7,254 nucleotides of DNA from Candidatus Aenigmatarchaeota archaeon (GCA_023133195.1 JAGLWW010000035.1:1-7254), one strand, 5' to 3'. Counted from the first letter of the stretch, positions 1-7,130 are shown. Translations and numbers: made by a program. Notes: generated by a model from the sequence alone, not told the origin.

Positions 1-2473
1 AAATAGATTTTTTAAGTGAACGCATGTTGAAAAGATTGAACAACTGGGTGAAAGACATGACTACAAAGGCACCTGTCCGCGCCTTTTCCTCGTAAGGCAG
101 GTAAGTATTGAATACTGATACGGTCAAAATTACCATGATGCTTATCATCAAAACCAGGAACGGTATTATTTCTTTTGACAGTATATCTTCTTTCGCATTT
201 CTCGGCGATTCTTCCGAAATATCGCCATGTCCCGGTTCGGCAGCCAAAGATACGCCAGTGACGCCGTCTGTGACCAAGTTTAACCATAATATCTGGGTTG
301 GCAACAAAATCAGGTTATTAAACAGAAGTAATGCACTTATGAAAGTCACCGACTCTGCAAAATTAGTGGTGACAAGGAAAAAGCTTGCCCGGCGAATATT
401 CTTGAAGACAATCCTTCCCTCTTCTATTGCATTTACTATGCTCGCGAAGTTGTCATCAGCAAGAATTATCTCGCTTGACTCCCTGGCCACATCAGTGCCT
501 ATTATTCCCATTGATATGCCTATGTCCGATTTTTTTAATGCGGGTGCGTCGTTAACGCCGTCGCCTGTCATTGCCACGATATGACCCTGTTTTTGTAAAG
601 CTTCCGCAATCCTTAGTTTCATGTCTGGTGTCAGGCGGGCAAAGATAGAAACATTTTTCACAGCCTCTTCAAACTCCTTTTCCGACAGTTCCATTAACTC
701 CTGTCCCGTAAGAGCTTTCAAATCCTCGGTGAGTCCGATTTCCCTTGCGATTGCAACTGCCGTTCCCTTGTGGTCGCCTGTTGTCATTATCACCCTTATC
801 CCTGATTTCCTTGCTTTGGCAATTGCCCCCTTTACCTCGGGTCTTGGAGGATCTATCATCCCGACTATACCTACAAAAGTCAGTCCTGTTACCATATTTT
901 CCGACAAGTTATCTGTATTGGAAGGGACTTCCTTGTAGGCCAAGGCAAGAACCCTCATCGCCTTTCCTGTCAGGTCATCCACCTGGCCCAGGATTTCCTG
1001 CCTGCTTTTCGGGGTCTTCACTTCACTAACGTTGTTCCTAAGAATATGACTGGAATACTCGAGAACTGCCTCTGGTGCGCCCAGAACATAGATTTGTTTC
1101 TTTTCATTCTCTTCAACAAGGACTGATAGTGATGCCCTGTATTTAAGTTCAGGATTAAAGGGGAGGTCGTCTATCCTTTTTTCTATTTCTTCCAAATCTT
1201 CCTTCTCCAGTCCAGCCTTTTCCGCAAGAACCACGAGCGCAGCCTCAGTCGGATCTCCAATAATTTTATAACCGTCCGCCTCTTTTTTCAAAAGTCTTGA
1301 GTTATTACAAACGGAGGCTATGTGCAAAAGTTTTGACATGTGAGGATGTTCCAGAGGGAAAATTATATTGCCTTTCTGGGAAAAATTTCCTTCCGGCACC
1401 CACCCCGATCCTGTTACACTTATTTCATCTTCACCGGGAAGGATTACCTTCTCAACTGTCATGGTATTCTCCGTAAGAGTGCCTGTCTTGTCTGTTGCTA
1501 TGACATCCACTATACCAAGGGTCTCTGTTGCAGGCAGAGTCCTGACTATTGCGTTTCTCTTGGCCATCCTGTGAGCACCTATGGCAAGCACAACTGCCAT
1601 CACGGCAGGCAGACCTTCAGGAATAGCTGATACCAAGGAGGCTATTGTAAAAAGGAATATCTCTTTTAAATCCGTGCCGCTTATGAAAAATCCTATGACA
1701 AAGACAAGAAAGGCTCCCAGGCAGGCGATGACTGCCATCTGTTTTGCAAGTTTGTCTGTCTTTTCCTTGAAATGGCTTTTTTTCCTCTTTATTTTTTCTA
1801 TGTCCTGGGCTATATTGCCTATTGCCGTATCAAGTCCTATTGAAGTGACAACTGCCCTGGCACGCCCCCCAACAACAAAAGTTCCCATCAGAACCATATT
1901 CTTCCAGTCGGCCAGAGCTGTCTTCTCATGCAAAACCTTTAACTCCTTGTCCACAGGGAAAGACTCCCCCGTGAGGGACGCCTCCACCGTCCTGAAATTC
2001 TTTATTTCAATAAGCCTCGCATCTGCGGGAATTTTGTCCCCCTCTTCCAGAAGTATTATGTCTCCGGGAACAAGTTCCCTTGCATCTATCTGCAGCAAGT
2101 CTCCCCTGTAGACCTTTGCATGAGGTACAATCATTTTTTTCAGGGCCTGGATGGCGGTTTCTGCCTTATGCTCCTGCACAAAACCTATTATGCCGTTAAC
2201 CAAAATCACGAAAGAAATCACGTATACGTCAACAACGTGGCCGATTAAAAATGATATTACTGCAGCAACGATCAGTATGTAAATCATCATGTTGTTAAAC
2301 TGTTTCAAAAAAATGAAGACCGGGTTACGGGCCTTCTTTTCAGGTATTTCATTCTGTCCGTACTTCTCCTGCCTGTTCTTGGCCTCCTCCATAGAGAGAC
2401 CATGCATGTTTGACTCCAGACTCCGAAGAACTTCCTCCGCAGTCCAGGAATGGGGGCAGGTCAGTTTGTCCAT
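1..2473 (-). CDS. P2-type Ca2+-transporting ATPase (SERCA/PacL-like), C-terminus beyond window
   Basis: This is an integral membrane ATPase expected to export cations, most likely Ca2+, through an aspartyl-phosphate cycle. I translated the minus strand from the ATG at 2473 and found 824 open codons running off the left edge. Motifs appear in order: N-terminal cation-ATPase domain (about 5-50), M1/M2 (about 60-98), actuator TGES (168-171), M4 PEGLP (285-289), phosphorylation motif DKTGT with Asp328, hinge TGDGVNDAP (636-644), M5 with N704 and E707, M6 NLVTD (732-736), M7 and part of M8. SERCA Ca2+ ligands E309, N768, E771, N796, T799 and D800 all have matching residues; the E908 position appears to be Q810. 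The family is usually about 850-950 residues, so only the last helices are missing. The start is the first ATG after an in-frame TGA and has no Shine-Dalgarno. Family is certain. Ca2+ is inferred, and another cation remains possible. Confidence 0.95.
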   Translation of the reverse strand, partial: MDKLTCPHSWTAEEVLRSLESNMHGLSMEEAKNRQEKYGQNEIPEKKARNPVFIFLKQFNNMMIYILIVAAVISFLIGHVVDVYVISFVILVNGIIGFVQEHKAETAIQALKKMIVPHAKVYRGDLLQIDARELVPGDIILLEEGDKIPADARLIEIKNFRTVEASLTGESFPVDKELKVLHEKTALADWKNMVLMGTFVVGGRARAVVTSIGLDTAIGNIAQDIEKIKRKKSHFKEKTDKLAKQMAVIACLGAFLVFVIGFFISGTDLKEIFLFTIASLVSAIPEGLPAVMAVVLAIGAHRMAKRNAIVRTLPATETLGIVDVIATDKTGTLTENTMTVEKVILPGEDEISVTGSGWVPEGNFSQKGNIIFPLEHPHMSKLLHIASVCNNSRLLKKEADGYKIIGDPTEAALVVLAEKAGLEKEDLEEIEKRIDDLPFNPELKYRASLSVLVEENEKKQIYVLGAPEAVLEYSSHILRNNVSEVKTPKSRQEILGQVDDLTGKAMRVLALAYKEVPSNTDNLSENMVTGLTFVGIVGMIDPPRPEVKGAIAKARKSGIRVIMTTGDHKGTAVAIAREIGLTEDLKALTGQELMELSEKEFEEAVKNVSIFARLTPDMKLRIAEALQKQGHIVAMTGDGVNDAPALKKSDIGISMGIIGTDVARESSEIILADDNFASIVNAIEEGRIVFKNIRRASFFLVTTNFAESVTFISALLLFNNLILLPTQILWLNLVTDGVTGVSLAAEPGHGDISEESPRNAKEDILSKEIIPFLVLMISIMVILTVSVFNTYLPYEEKARTGAFVVMSFTQLFNLFNMRSLKKSI

Positions 2474-2490
2474 ACTATTATTTCGCAGTC

Positions 2491-2500
2491 TTTTATTAAA
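2491..2500 (-). promoter_or_regulatory. TATA-like box of the P-type ATPase gene
   Basis: Read on the minus strand, TTTAATAAAA lies with its centre about 22 bases before the ATG at 2473. An archaeal TATA box sits about 25 bases before the transcription start, so the transcript would begin at or beside the ATG (leaderless). No Shine-Dalgarno is present. This is a prediction from spacing and composition only. Confidence 0.5.
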
Positions 2501-2570
2501 TGTTCAAGGTAACGGAAAAAGAAAAGAAGGACGTTGAAGTGAAATTCTAAAGTCTTTAAACTTGTTTATT

Positions 2571-2578
2571 TTTTATAT
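2571..2578 (+). promoter_or_regulatory. TATA-like box of the HerA-like gene
   Basis: TTTTATAT is centred about 24 bases before the ATG at 2599, which predicts a leaderless transcript. No Shine-Dalgarno lies before the ATG. A second candidate, CTTTAAAC at 2554-2561, would instead give a leader of about 15 bases. The 125-base gap is shared with the divergent ATPase promoter, so the two genes may influence each other. Confidence 0.5.
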
Positions 2579-2598
2579 TCTTTTTTCCAATACTAATC

Positions 2599-3882
2599 AT
2601 GCCTCTAAGAGAGATAGTCGTGGGAAGAAATGCCGTTGATTTGGAGAAATACGGAAGCAAGGGAACCATTTTTCTCGGTCGTCATCTGGTGGGCCAGGGT
2701 GAAAACGCCAATCTTACCAATCCTGTGATGCTTGATGTGGCCCGTCCTCATGTTATGCTTATTTGTGGCAAGAGAGGTTCAGGTAAGTCTTATTCCGGAT
2801 GCGTGATTGCAGAAGAAATCCTGAAACTGCCAGAAGAGATAAGAAACAACCTATCAGTCCTTATGATAGACACCCAGGGCATATTCTGGTCAATGAAGAA
2901 TCCGAATGAGAAGGATGTAATGCTCCTCAACCAATGGAAAATAAAACCCCAAGGATTTCCTGTTGAAATCTTCATACCTGAGGGTGTCAAGGAAAATTTC
3001 AAAAGGGAAGGCATACCCTTTGACAAGGTATTTACAATAAAACCTTCCGAATTCACTTCGGAGGACTGGTGCCTTTCTTTTTCCATTTCTCTGATAGAGC
3101 CGCTTGGAATCCTGCTTGACAGGTGTATAAGGAAAATCAGAAGCCAGACTTTGGACTACACAATAGATAATATAATAGACATAGTAAACGATGACGTGCT
3201 TTCGGAAAAAAAGGAAAAGCTTGCCCTGGTGAACAGGTTTATGTCTGCCAAGGAATGGGGCATTTTTTCAAAAAAAGGAATGAATATAGAGGAACTGATA
3301 CAACCCGGGAAAGTCTCCATAATAGATATCTCTTTTTTCAGCCAGGTAGCGGAGGGCTGGAGCATAAGAAACCTTTTGGTCGGGCTTATATGCAGAAAAA
3401 TCCAGCACATAAGGACAGTGGCCAGAAGGGAGGAAGAAATGGAAACCATGGCCGGCTTTCACAAGATAAAGATACCCATTACATGGATAATGATAGATGA
3501 AGCGCACAATTTCCTTCCGGCAGAGGGAAAGACTGCCTCCTCTGACCCGTTGCTTACGATAATAAAGGAAGGTAGGCAACCGGGCATATCCTGCGTCCTG
3601 ATTACGCAGAGGCCGGACAAGCTTCACGAGGACGCCATTTCTCAGGCCGATATAGTTTTGTCACACAGGCTCACAGCGGAGCCTGATTTGAAAGCGCTAA
3701 GAAGCATAATGCAGACATACCTGCTTTATGACATAACCAAGTACATAGGGGACCTCCCCAGAAGGCCCGGCTCGGCAATAATACTGGATGACAACAGCGA
3801 GAGAATTTATCCCGTGGCCGTGAGGCCAAGGCAAAGCTGGCACGCAGGCGGGACGCCAATAGCAATTACAGATGAGGAATAG
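2599..3882 (+). CDS. HerA-like hexameric P-loop ATPase (COG0433/DUF87 type), short N-terminus
   Basis: This 427-residue protein belongs to the HerA/FtsK-like ATPase superfamily, whose members form hexameric rings and move or unwind DNA. Walker A is GKRGSGKS (57-64) and Walker B is IMIDEAHNF (297-305, with D300 and E301). An ITQRP segment (335-339), typical of the HerA group after Walker B, is followed by SHRLT (355-359). Canonical archaeal HerA has an N-terminal HAS beta-barrel of roughly 100 residues or more before Walker A. Here only 56 residues precede it, so that domain is short or absent. No nurA, mre11 or rad50 lies beside it in this window, unlike the usual end-resection operon. It is therefore a relative of HerA and not clearly the resection motor. 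The gene stands alone, with its own promoter, and converges on the small gene downstream. The ATPase call is firm; the DNA role is inferred. Confidence 0.9.
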   Translation: MPLREIVVGRNAVDLEKYGSKGTIFLGRHLVGQGENANLTNPVMLDVARPHVMLICGKRGSGKSYSGCVIAEEILKLPEEIRNNLSVLMIDTQGIFWSMKNPNEKDVMLLNQWKIKPQGFPVEIFIPEGVKENFKREGIPFDKVFTIKPSEFTSEDWCLSFSISLIEPLGILLDRCIRKIRSQTLDYTIDNIIDIVNDDVLSEKKEKLALVNRFMSAKEWGIFSKKGMNIEELIQPGKVSIIDISFFSQVAEGWSIRNLLVGLICRKIQHIRTVARREEEMETMAGFHKIKIPITWIMIDEAHNFLPAEGKTASSDPLLTIIKEGRQPGISCVLITQRPDKLHEDAISQADIVLSHRLTAEPDLKALRSIMQTYLLYDITKYIGDLPRRPGSAIILDDNSERIYPVAVRPRQSWHAGGTPIAITDEE

Positions 3883-3905
3883 TCAGATGATAAATTCAAT
3901 GGCCT

Positions 3906-3950
3906 TCAATACTTCGCTCTTATACTAATTATCTTTTGACATAGTATTGA
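3906..3950. terminator. Weak inverted repeat between convergent genes, possible terminator
   Basis: TCAATACT (3906-3913) is the exact reverse complement of AGTATTGA (3943-3950), with a 29-base loop. An alternative shorter stem is ATACTA (3922-3927) with TAGTAT (3942-3947). The region lies between the convergent stops at 3882 and 3964. The stem is short and AT-rich, and archaeal terminators depend mainly on T-runs, of which only weak ones occur here (for example around 3932-3937). This is suggestive only. Confidence 0.2.
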
Positions 3951-3963
3951 TTATTTATACTTT

Positions 3964-4185
3964 CTACTCTCCAAGCTCTATTTCAAGGAATTTTATGTAG
4001 AATTCCATGCCTTCTTCCTTGGTTTCTTTTTTCACTCCGGTTACAAAACAGTGTGTCAAAAATTCGCAGTCTAGGGAATTCATTTTTATTTCTGTTTGCT
4101 CTTCGCTAAAACCCTGCTTTTTGAGCTTTTCCCTAAGTTTGGTTTTGACTTCCTTCAACGTATCGCTTAATTCTATCAACTTCAT
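3964..4185 (-). CDS. Small charged protein of unknown function (73 residues)
   Basis: I do not recognise this protein. It is soluble in appearance and rich in Lys and Glu. The N-terminal half (about residues 1-35) looks like an amphipathic helix with many charges. A central DCEFLTHCF segment holds two cysteines six residues apart, too few for an obvious metal site. There is no signal peptide or membrane segment. The case for a real gene is the well-placed TATA-like box before the ATG (leaderless arrangement) and the absence of any competing gene on the other strand. It is divergent from the methyltransferase-like gene and, if that gene is an insertion, may once have been divergent from the helicase gene. 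Confidence 0.65.
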   Translation of the reverse strand: MKLIELSDTLKEVKTKLREKLKKQGFSEEQTEIKMNSLDCEFLTHCFVTGVKKETKEEGMEFYIKFLEIELGE

Positions 4186-4206
4186 GATTATTTTTTCCGC
4201 GGGTTT

Positions 4207-4214
4207 TATTTAAA
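4207..4214 (-). promoter_or_regulatory. TATA box of the 73-residue gene
   Basis: On the minus strand TTTAAATA ends 21 bases before the ATG at 4185 and is centred about 25 bases upstream, preceded by AAAGG that could serve as BRE. The spacing predicts a leaderless transcript, and no Shine-Dalgarno is present. It abuts and partly overlaps the left copy of the 19-base repeat (4211-4229). Confidence 0.6.
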
Positions 4215-4229
4215 CCTTTAATGCACTCT
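4211..4229 (+). repeat. Left copy of 19-base imperfect direct repeat
   Basis: The sequence TAAACCTTTAATGCACTCT matches 4910-4928 at 17 of 19 positions; both differences are purine changes. The copies bracket the AT-rich gene at 4289-4906. On the minus strand this copy contains part of the TATA/BRE region of the 73-residue gene. Confidence 0.7.
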
Positions 4230-4251
4230 AAATAATTTAAACATTAATCAA

Positions 4252-4268
4252 CCGAAAGGCATAAAAAG
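4252..4268 (+). promoter_or_regulatory. BRE plus TATA box of the methyltransferase-like gene
   Basis: CCGAAAGG (4252-4259) resembles a BRE and is followed directly by CATAAAAAG (4260-4268), centred about 25 bases before the ATG at 4289. This is the clearest promoter in the window and again predicts a leaderless transcript. No Shine-Dalgarno precedes the ATG. Confidence 0.65.
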
Positions 4269-4288
4269 TTTACCCTTCTCATATTCAT

Positions 4289-4906
4289 ATGAAAGTAGAC
4301 ACATGCCACTGGAAAGACAAATCCTTTACCGAATTTATGAAATATTTCCTGGATTTAAGTGGTTATAATGAAAATATAGTAGAAATTGGATCAGACACAC
4401 AACTAAAATTAGCCTTAGACCTGTCGGGTCATTGTAACACAATTTATTCTGTTGATTTTGAACATTCCAATTCCTATAAACGTGGTTGGTGTGAAATGCA
4501 CAGCAAAAGGGGAATAAATAACATAAAATTAATCGATGGTAATGTTAAAAATCTTTCATCTCTGATTAAAAATGCAGACCTTATCTTTACACGAAGGGTT
4601 GTATTAGAATACGAAGCCGGAGATATGAAAAAACATATGTCATACGAACGGGGTGAAAAAGAACTAACTAAAAATGAGATATCCCAACTTAAGGACAACT
4701 TTCAGAGAGCACCTAAAGAGGTTTATGAAGAATTCCTAAGAGTTGCAAATCCTGGCTATCTGGTTCTTTTCAATCCGGCAGATTTTGAAACTGAGAATAC
4801 AATAAAATCATTGGGCTTAGAAGAAAACGTAGTCACCGTAAATCTACTCGCAGAGCCTTGGAAAGAAGTATGGCCATGTGTTATTGTTGATAATACTAAC
4901 TCTTAA
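4289..4906 (+). CDS. Rossmann-fold, SAM-methyltransferase-like protein with degenerate motif I
   Basis: The 205-residue product resembles a small class I SAM-dependent methyltransferase. It has a first-strand motif VEIGSD (31-36), an acidic end of strand two at VDFE (55-58), an IDGNV stretch (82-86) where motif III is expected, ADLIFTRRVV (96-105) at the motif IV position, and a later EEFLRVANPGYLVLF segment typical of the region before strand five. The usual GxGxG after strand one is reduced to GSDTQ, so SAM binding is not assured. There are no membrane segments. Codon use is distinctly AT-rich: I count 10 of 20 leucines as TTA or CTA, against roughly 5 in the much longer helicase gene. With the flanking repeats this suggests recent acquisition. 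The substrate cannot be guessed, and a non-catalytic Rossmann protein is possible. Confidence 0.7.
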   Translation: MKVDTCHWKDKSFTEFMKYFLDLSGYNENIVEIGSDTQLKLALDLSGHCNTIYSVDFEHSNSYKRGWCEMHSKRGINNIKLIDGNVKNLSSLIKNADLIFTRRVVLEYEAGDMKKHMSYERGEKELTKNEISQLKDNFQRAPKEVYEEFLRVANPGYLVLFNPADFETENTIKSLGLEENVVTVNLLAEPWKEVWPCVIVDNTNS

Positions 4907-4909
4907 TTC

Positions 4910-4928
4910 TAAACCTTTAATACGCTCT
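4910..4928 (+). repeat. Right copy of 19-base imperfect direct repeat
   Basis: The sequence TAAACCTTTAATACGCTCT matches the copy at 4211-4229 except at two purine positions. It begins four bases after the stop of the methyltransferase-like gene and contains the presumed TATA region of the helicase gene. Confidence 0.7.
4914..4923 (+). promoter_or_regulatory. TATA-like box of the helicase-rhomboid transcript
   Basis: CCTTTAATAC is centred about 27 bases before the ATG at 4946, with AAAC just upstream as a possible BRE. This gives a leaderless start like the other first genes here. A GGTGA at 4929-4933 could act as a Shine-Dalgarno, but its 12-base spacing is long, and it would matter only on a transcript reading through from the gene upstream. 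Confidence 0.5.
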
Positions 4929-4945
4929 GGTGACAAATATTCCTC

Positions 4946-6508
4946 ATGCCTGATTATGTGGATTACCCACTGATAAAGAAGGATTCTCTGGAGAAAAGGC
5001 TTTATCAGGAGACCATTCTGGATACATGCGTGAAGGGAAATACCATGGTAGTCATCCCGACGGGAATGGGTAAAACCGCCTGCGCCGTGCTCTTGGCCGC
5101 GCACAGGATGAACAAGGTCGGCGGGAAAGTGATGGTTCTCGCTCCGACAAGGCCTCTTGTGGAGCAGCACAAAAAGACCTTTGCCGGTTTTATGGAGATA
5201 GCGGAGGGGGATATGAAGATTTTCACAGGAAAGATAAACCCTTCCCAGAGGGAAAAGGAGTACAAAAAAGCGACCATGGTCTTTGCAACGCCGCAGGTTA
5301 TACAGAATGACATTATTTCAGGGAGGTTCTCTTTTTCAGATTACTCATTGTTGGTGATAGACGAATGTCACCGAGGCGTAAAAGATTATCCCTATCCTTT
5401 CATAGCAGAGTTTTACATGAAGCGGGCTTCCGACCCCAAGATACTGGGTCTCACCGCTTCTCCAGGAGGAACGAAAGACAAGATAGACCAGGTCTGCAAG
5501 AATCTTTACTTTGACTCTGTGGAAATACGCACGGAAAAGGACGAGGATGTGGAACCATATGTGCAGAAGATAAAAATGGAATGGAAAATGGTTGAACTTC
5601 CGGAAGAATTTAAGAAAGTCCATGAACTTATAACAAAGGCGCTCAGGGAGAGGTACAAAAAACTCAAGGAAATGGAATTCACCGATACTGTAGATTTGAG
5701 AAAGAGAGACCTCTTGCAGATGCAGGGAAGATTTAGGAGCATTTTATCCAAGTGTGCCAGTCCCAATCCGGCAATATTCCACGGAATTTCCGTGCTGGCC
5801 GAGGCCCTGAAAATAGAACATTGTCTAAACCTCCTGGAGACGCAGGGTTCAAAATCACTTCTGGAATATTTCAAGAGAATGAGGGATGCTGCAGACAAGG
5901 GTAAAACAAAGGCTGTGAAGCGCATCATGAAAGACCCCAAGATGGAAACGGCTTTCATAAAGGCTTATGACCTTGTAGGAGAAGGAATAGAACACCCGAA
6001 ACTCAGTGAACTTTACAAAATACTTGAAAAACAGTTCAGGGATTATCCCAGGTCCAAGGTAATAGTTTTCTCCCATTACAGGGACACCGTAAACAGGATT
6101 GTTGGTATAATAAAAGAAATGGAGAACTGCAGGCCCATAGGATTTTTCGGCCAAGCCGGAGAAGACGGATTAACGCAAAAAAAACAGGTCATGATTCTGG
6201 AAAAATTTAAAGAACTCAAATACAATACAATAATATGTACTTCGGTGGGAGAGGAAGGACTTGACATACCTGCGGTAGACCTAGTGGTTTTCTACGAACC
6301 CGTGCCATCGGAGATACGCACAATACAAAGAAGGGGCAGAACCGGTCGCCAGAAGTCCGGGCGAGTGGTGGTGCTAATAGCAAAGGATACAAGGGACGAG
6401 GCATTCTTCTGGGTGGCAAAACATAGGGAGAAGAAAATGAAATATGTTCTCAGAAACATGAGAAACCATTATGACGAAAAGCAAAGCAAGATAGGTGAAT
6501 ATAATTGA
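4946..6508 (+). CDS. Hef/FANCM/Mph1-type superfamily 2 DNA helicase without the nuclease domain
   Basis: This protein is predicted to bind and remodel branched DNA such as stalled forks, using ATP. All SF2 motifs are present: Q-motif RLYQ (18-21), motif I PTGMGKT (38-44), Ia APTRPL, II DECH (139-142), III TASP (170-173), IV VIVFSHY, V GEEGLDIP (435-442) and VI QRRGRTGR (461-468). The charged helical region between motifs III and IV (about 195-345) matches the thumb-like insertion typical of Hef. Canonical euryarchaeal Hef is about 750 residues, with an ERCC4 nuclease and HhH domains fused at the C-terminus. This one stops at 520, soon after the helicase core. A separate ERCC4-type gene begins at about 7172, so Hef appears split. 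The start fits the family N-terminus. Its stop overlaps the next gene's start. Confidence 0.95.
   Translation: MPDYVDYPLIKKDSLEKRLYQETILDTCVKGNTMVVIPTGMGKTACAVLLAAHRMNKVGGKVMVLAPTRPLVEQHKKTFAGFMEIAEGDMKIFTGKINPSQREKEYKKATMVFATPQVIQNDIISGRFSFSDYSLLVIDECHRGVKDYPYPFIAEFYMKRASDPKILGLTASPGGTKDKIDQVCKNLYFDSVEIRTEKDEDVEPYVQKIKMEWKMVELPEEFKKVHELITKALRERYKKLKEMEFTDTVDLRKRDLLQMQGRFRSILSKCASPNPAIFHGISVLAEALKIEHCLNLLETQGSKSLLEYFKRMRDAADKGKTKAVKRIMKDPKMETAFIKAYDLVGEGIEHPKLSELYKILEKQFRDYPRSKVIVFSHYRDTVNRIVGIIKEMENCRPIGFFGQAGEDGLTQKKQVMILEKFKELKYNTIICTSVGEEGLDIPAVDLVVFYEPVPSEIRTIQRRGRTGRQKSGRVVVLIAKDTRDEAFFWVAKHREKKMKYVLRNMRNHYDEKQSKIGEYN
6493..6498 (+). promoter_or_regulatory. Shine-Dalgarno of the rhomboid gene
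   Basis: AGGTGA lies six bases before the TTG at 6505 and fits the archaeal anti-Shine-Dalgarno (complement of AGGAGGTGAT). It supports the TTG as the true start, because the next in-frame Met is residue 60, past the first membrane helix and the HxxxxHxxxN motif. It sits inside the end of the helicase gene, as expected for translational coupling. Confidence 0.75.
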
Positions 6509-7125
6509 GAAAATACTCTTTAGTCCTGGTTGGAATCTGTGTTTTTGTTTTCATTTTACAGATATCTTTCCCTTTCATTGAGGACAACTTCGCGCTTTAC
6601 AGCAGTCGCGTCTTCAGTGAGCCATGGTTATTGGTAACGTCAATCTTTCTTCATGGAAGTTTTCAGCACCTTTTTTTCAACATGTTTGCCCTGGGACTTT
6701 TCGGTTTTATAACGGAGAACATAATAGGCTCCAAAAAATTTATCCAGATTTATCTTTTGTCAGGCATCGTGGCAAGTGTCGGGGCCGCTATTTTCTATCC
6801 CGCGGCCCTTGGAGCTTCAGGAGCCATTTACGGCATAATGGGAACGCTTGCAGTACTTAGGCCGAAGATGAGGATATGGATAATGGGATTCTTTCCCATG
6901 CCCATGTACATGGCAGCAATAGTATGGGCCGGGATGGACCTGCTTGGCATGTTTGCTCCCTCGGGAACCGCCAACGCGGCCCATTTGTTCGGCCTCGGCG
7001 CCGGCATCGTGGCCGGTTTCATTCTTAGGGGCGACTTCCGTTTGCCAAAAAGGAGGAACGATCCACTGAGTGAAAGCGACAGAAAAAGAATAGAAACATA
7101 CTTTGACAGACTTGAGGAATTCTAA
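6505..7125 (+). CDS. Rhomboid-family intramembrane serine protease
   Basis: Rhomboids cut transmembrane segments of other proteins within the lipid bilayer. The 206-residue product has the six-helix rhomboid pattern: a first helix (about 4-24), a helix with H50, H55 and N59 (the HxxxxHxxxN signature whose His and Asn stabilise the oxyanion), the catalytic GASGAIYG with Ser105, and AHLFGLGAG with catalytic His160 in the last helix. The C-terminal tail of about 30 residues is charged and presumably cytoplasmic. The core is complete and should be active; no extra domain is present. The TTG start overlaps the helicase stop (TTGA), and a Shine-Dalgarno is well placed, so the gene is translated from the helicase mRNA. 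Its position between the two Hef parts is odd and does not by itself show a repair role. The substrate is unknown. Confidence 0.93.
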   Translation: MRKYSLVLVGICVFVFILQISFPFIEDNFALYSSRVFSEPWLLVTSIFLHGSFQHLFFNMFALGLFGFITENIIGSKKFIQIYLLSGIVASVGAAIFYPAALGASGAIYGIMGTLAVLRPKMRIWIMGFFPMPMYMAAIVWAGMDLLGMFAPSGTANAAHLFGLGAGIVAGFILRGDFRLPKRRNDPLSESDRKRIETYFDRLEEF

Positions 7126-7130
7126 AGAAG

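Noticed and set aside
108..2111. Several plus-strand open frames of about 95-175 codons over the left part
   Set aside because: They lie opposite the P-type ATPase, whose 824 open codons contain every family motif. The antisense products show no domain and have no promoter or Shine-Dalgarno.
2790..3865. Minus-strand open frames and one plus-strand alternate frame over the HerA-like gene
   Set aside because: They are out-of-frame shadows of a gene with intact Walker motifs.
4007..4213. A 68-codon plus-strand frame opposite the 73-residue gene
   Set aside because: Its product is hydrophobic in the way expected from the antisense of a Lys/Glu-rich gene, and the promoter evidence favours the minus strand.
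5005..6419. Minus-strand open frames opposite the helicase gene, up to 150 codons
   Set aside because: They mirror the codon structure of a well-defined helicase and show no recognisable protein features.
4946..7125. A defence system built from helicase, protease and nuclease
   Set aside because: The helicase and the visible nuclease start both match the Hef housekeeping repair family, and the rhomboid is an ordinary complete membrane protease. No defence-specific domain is seen.
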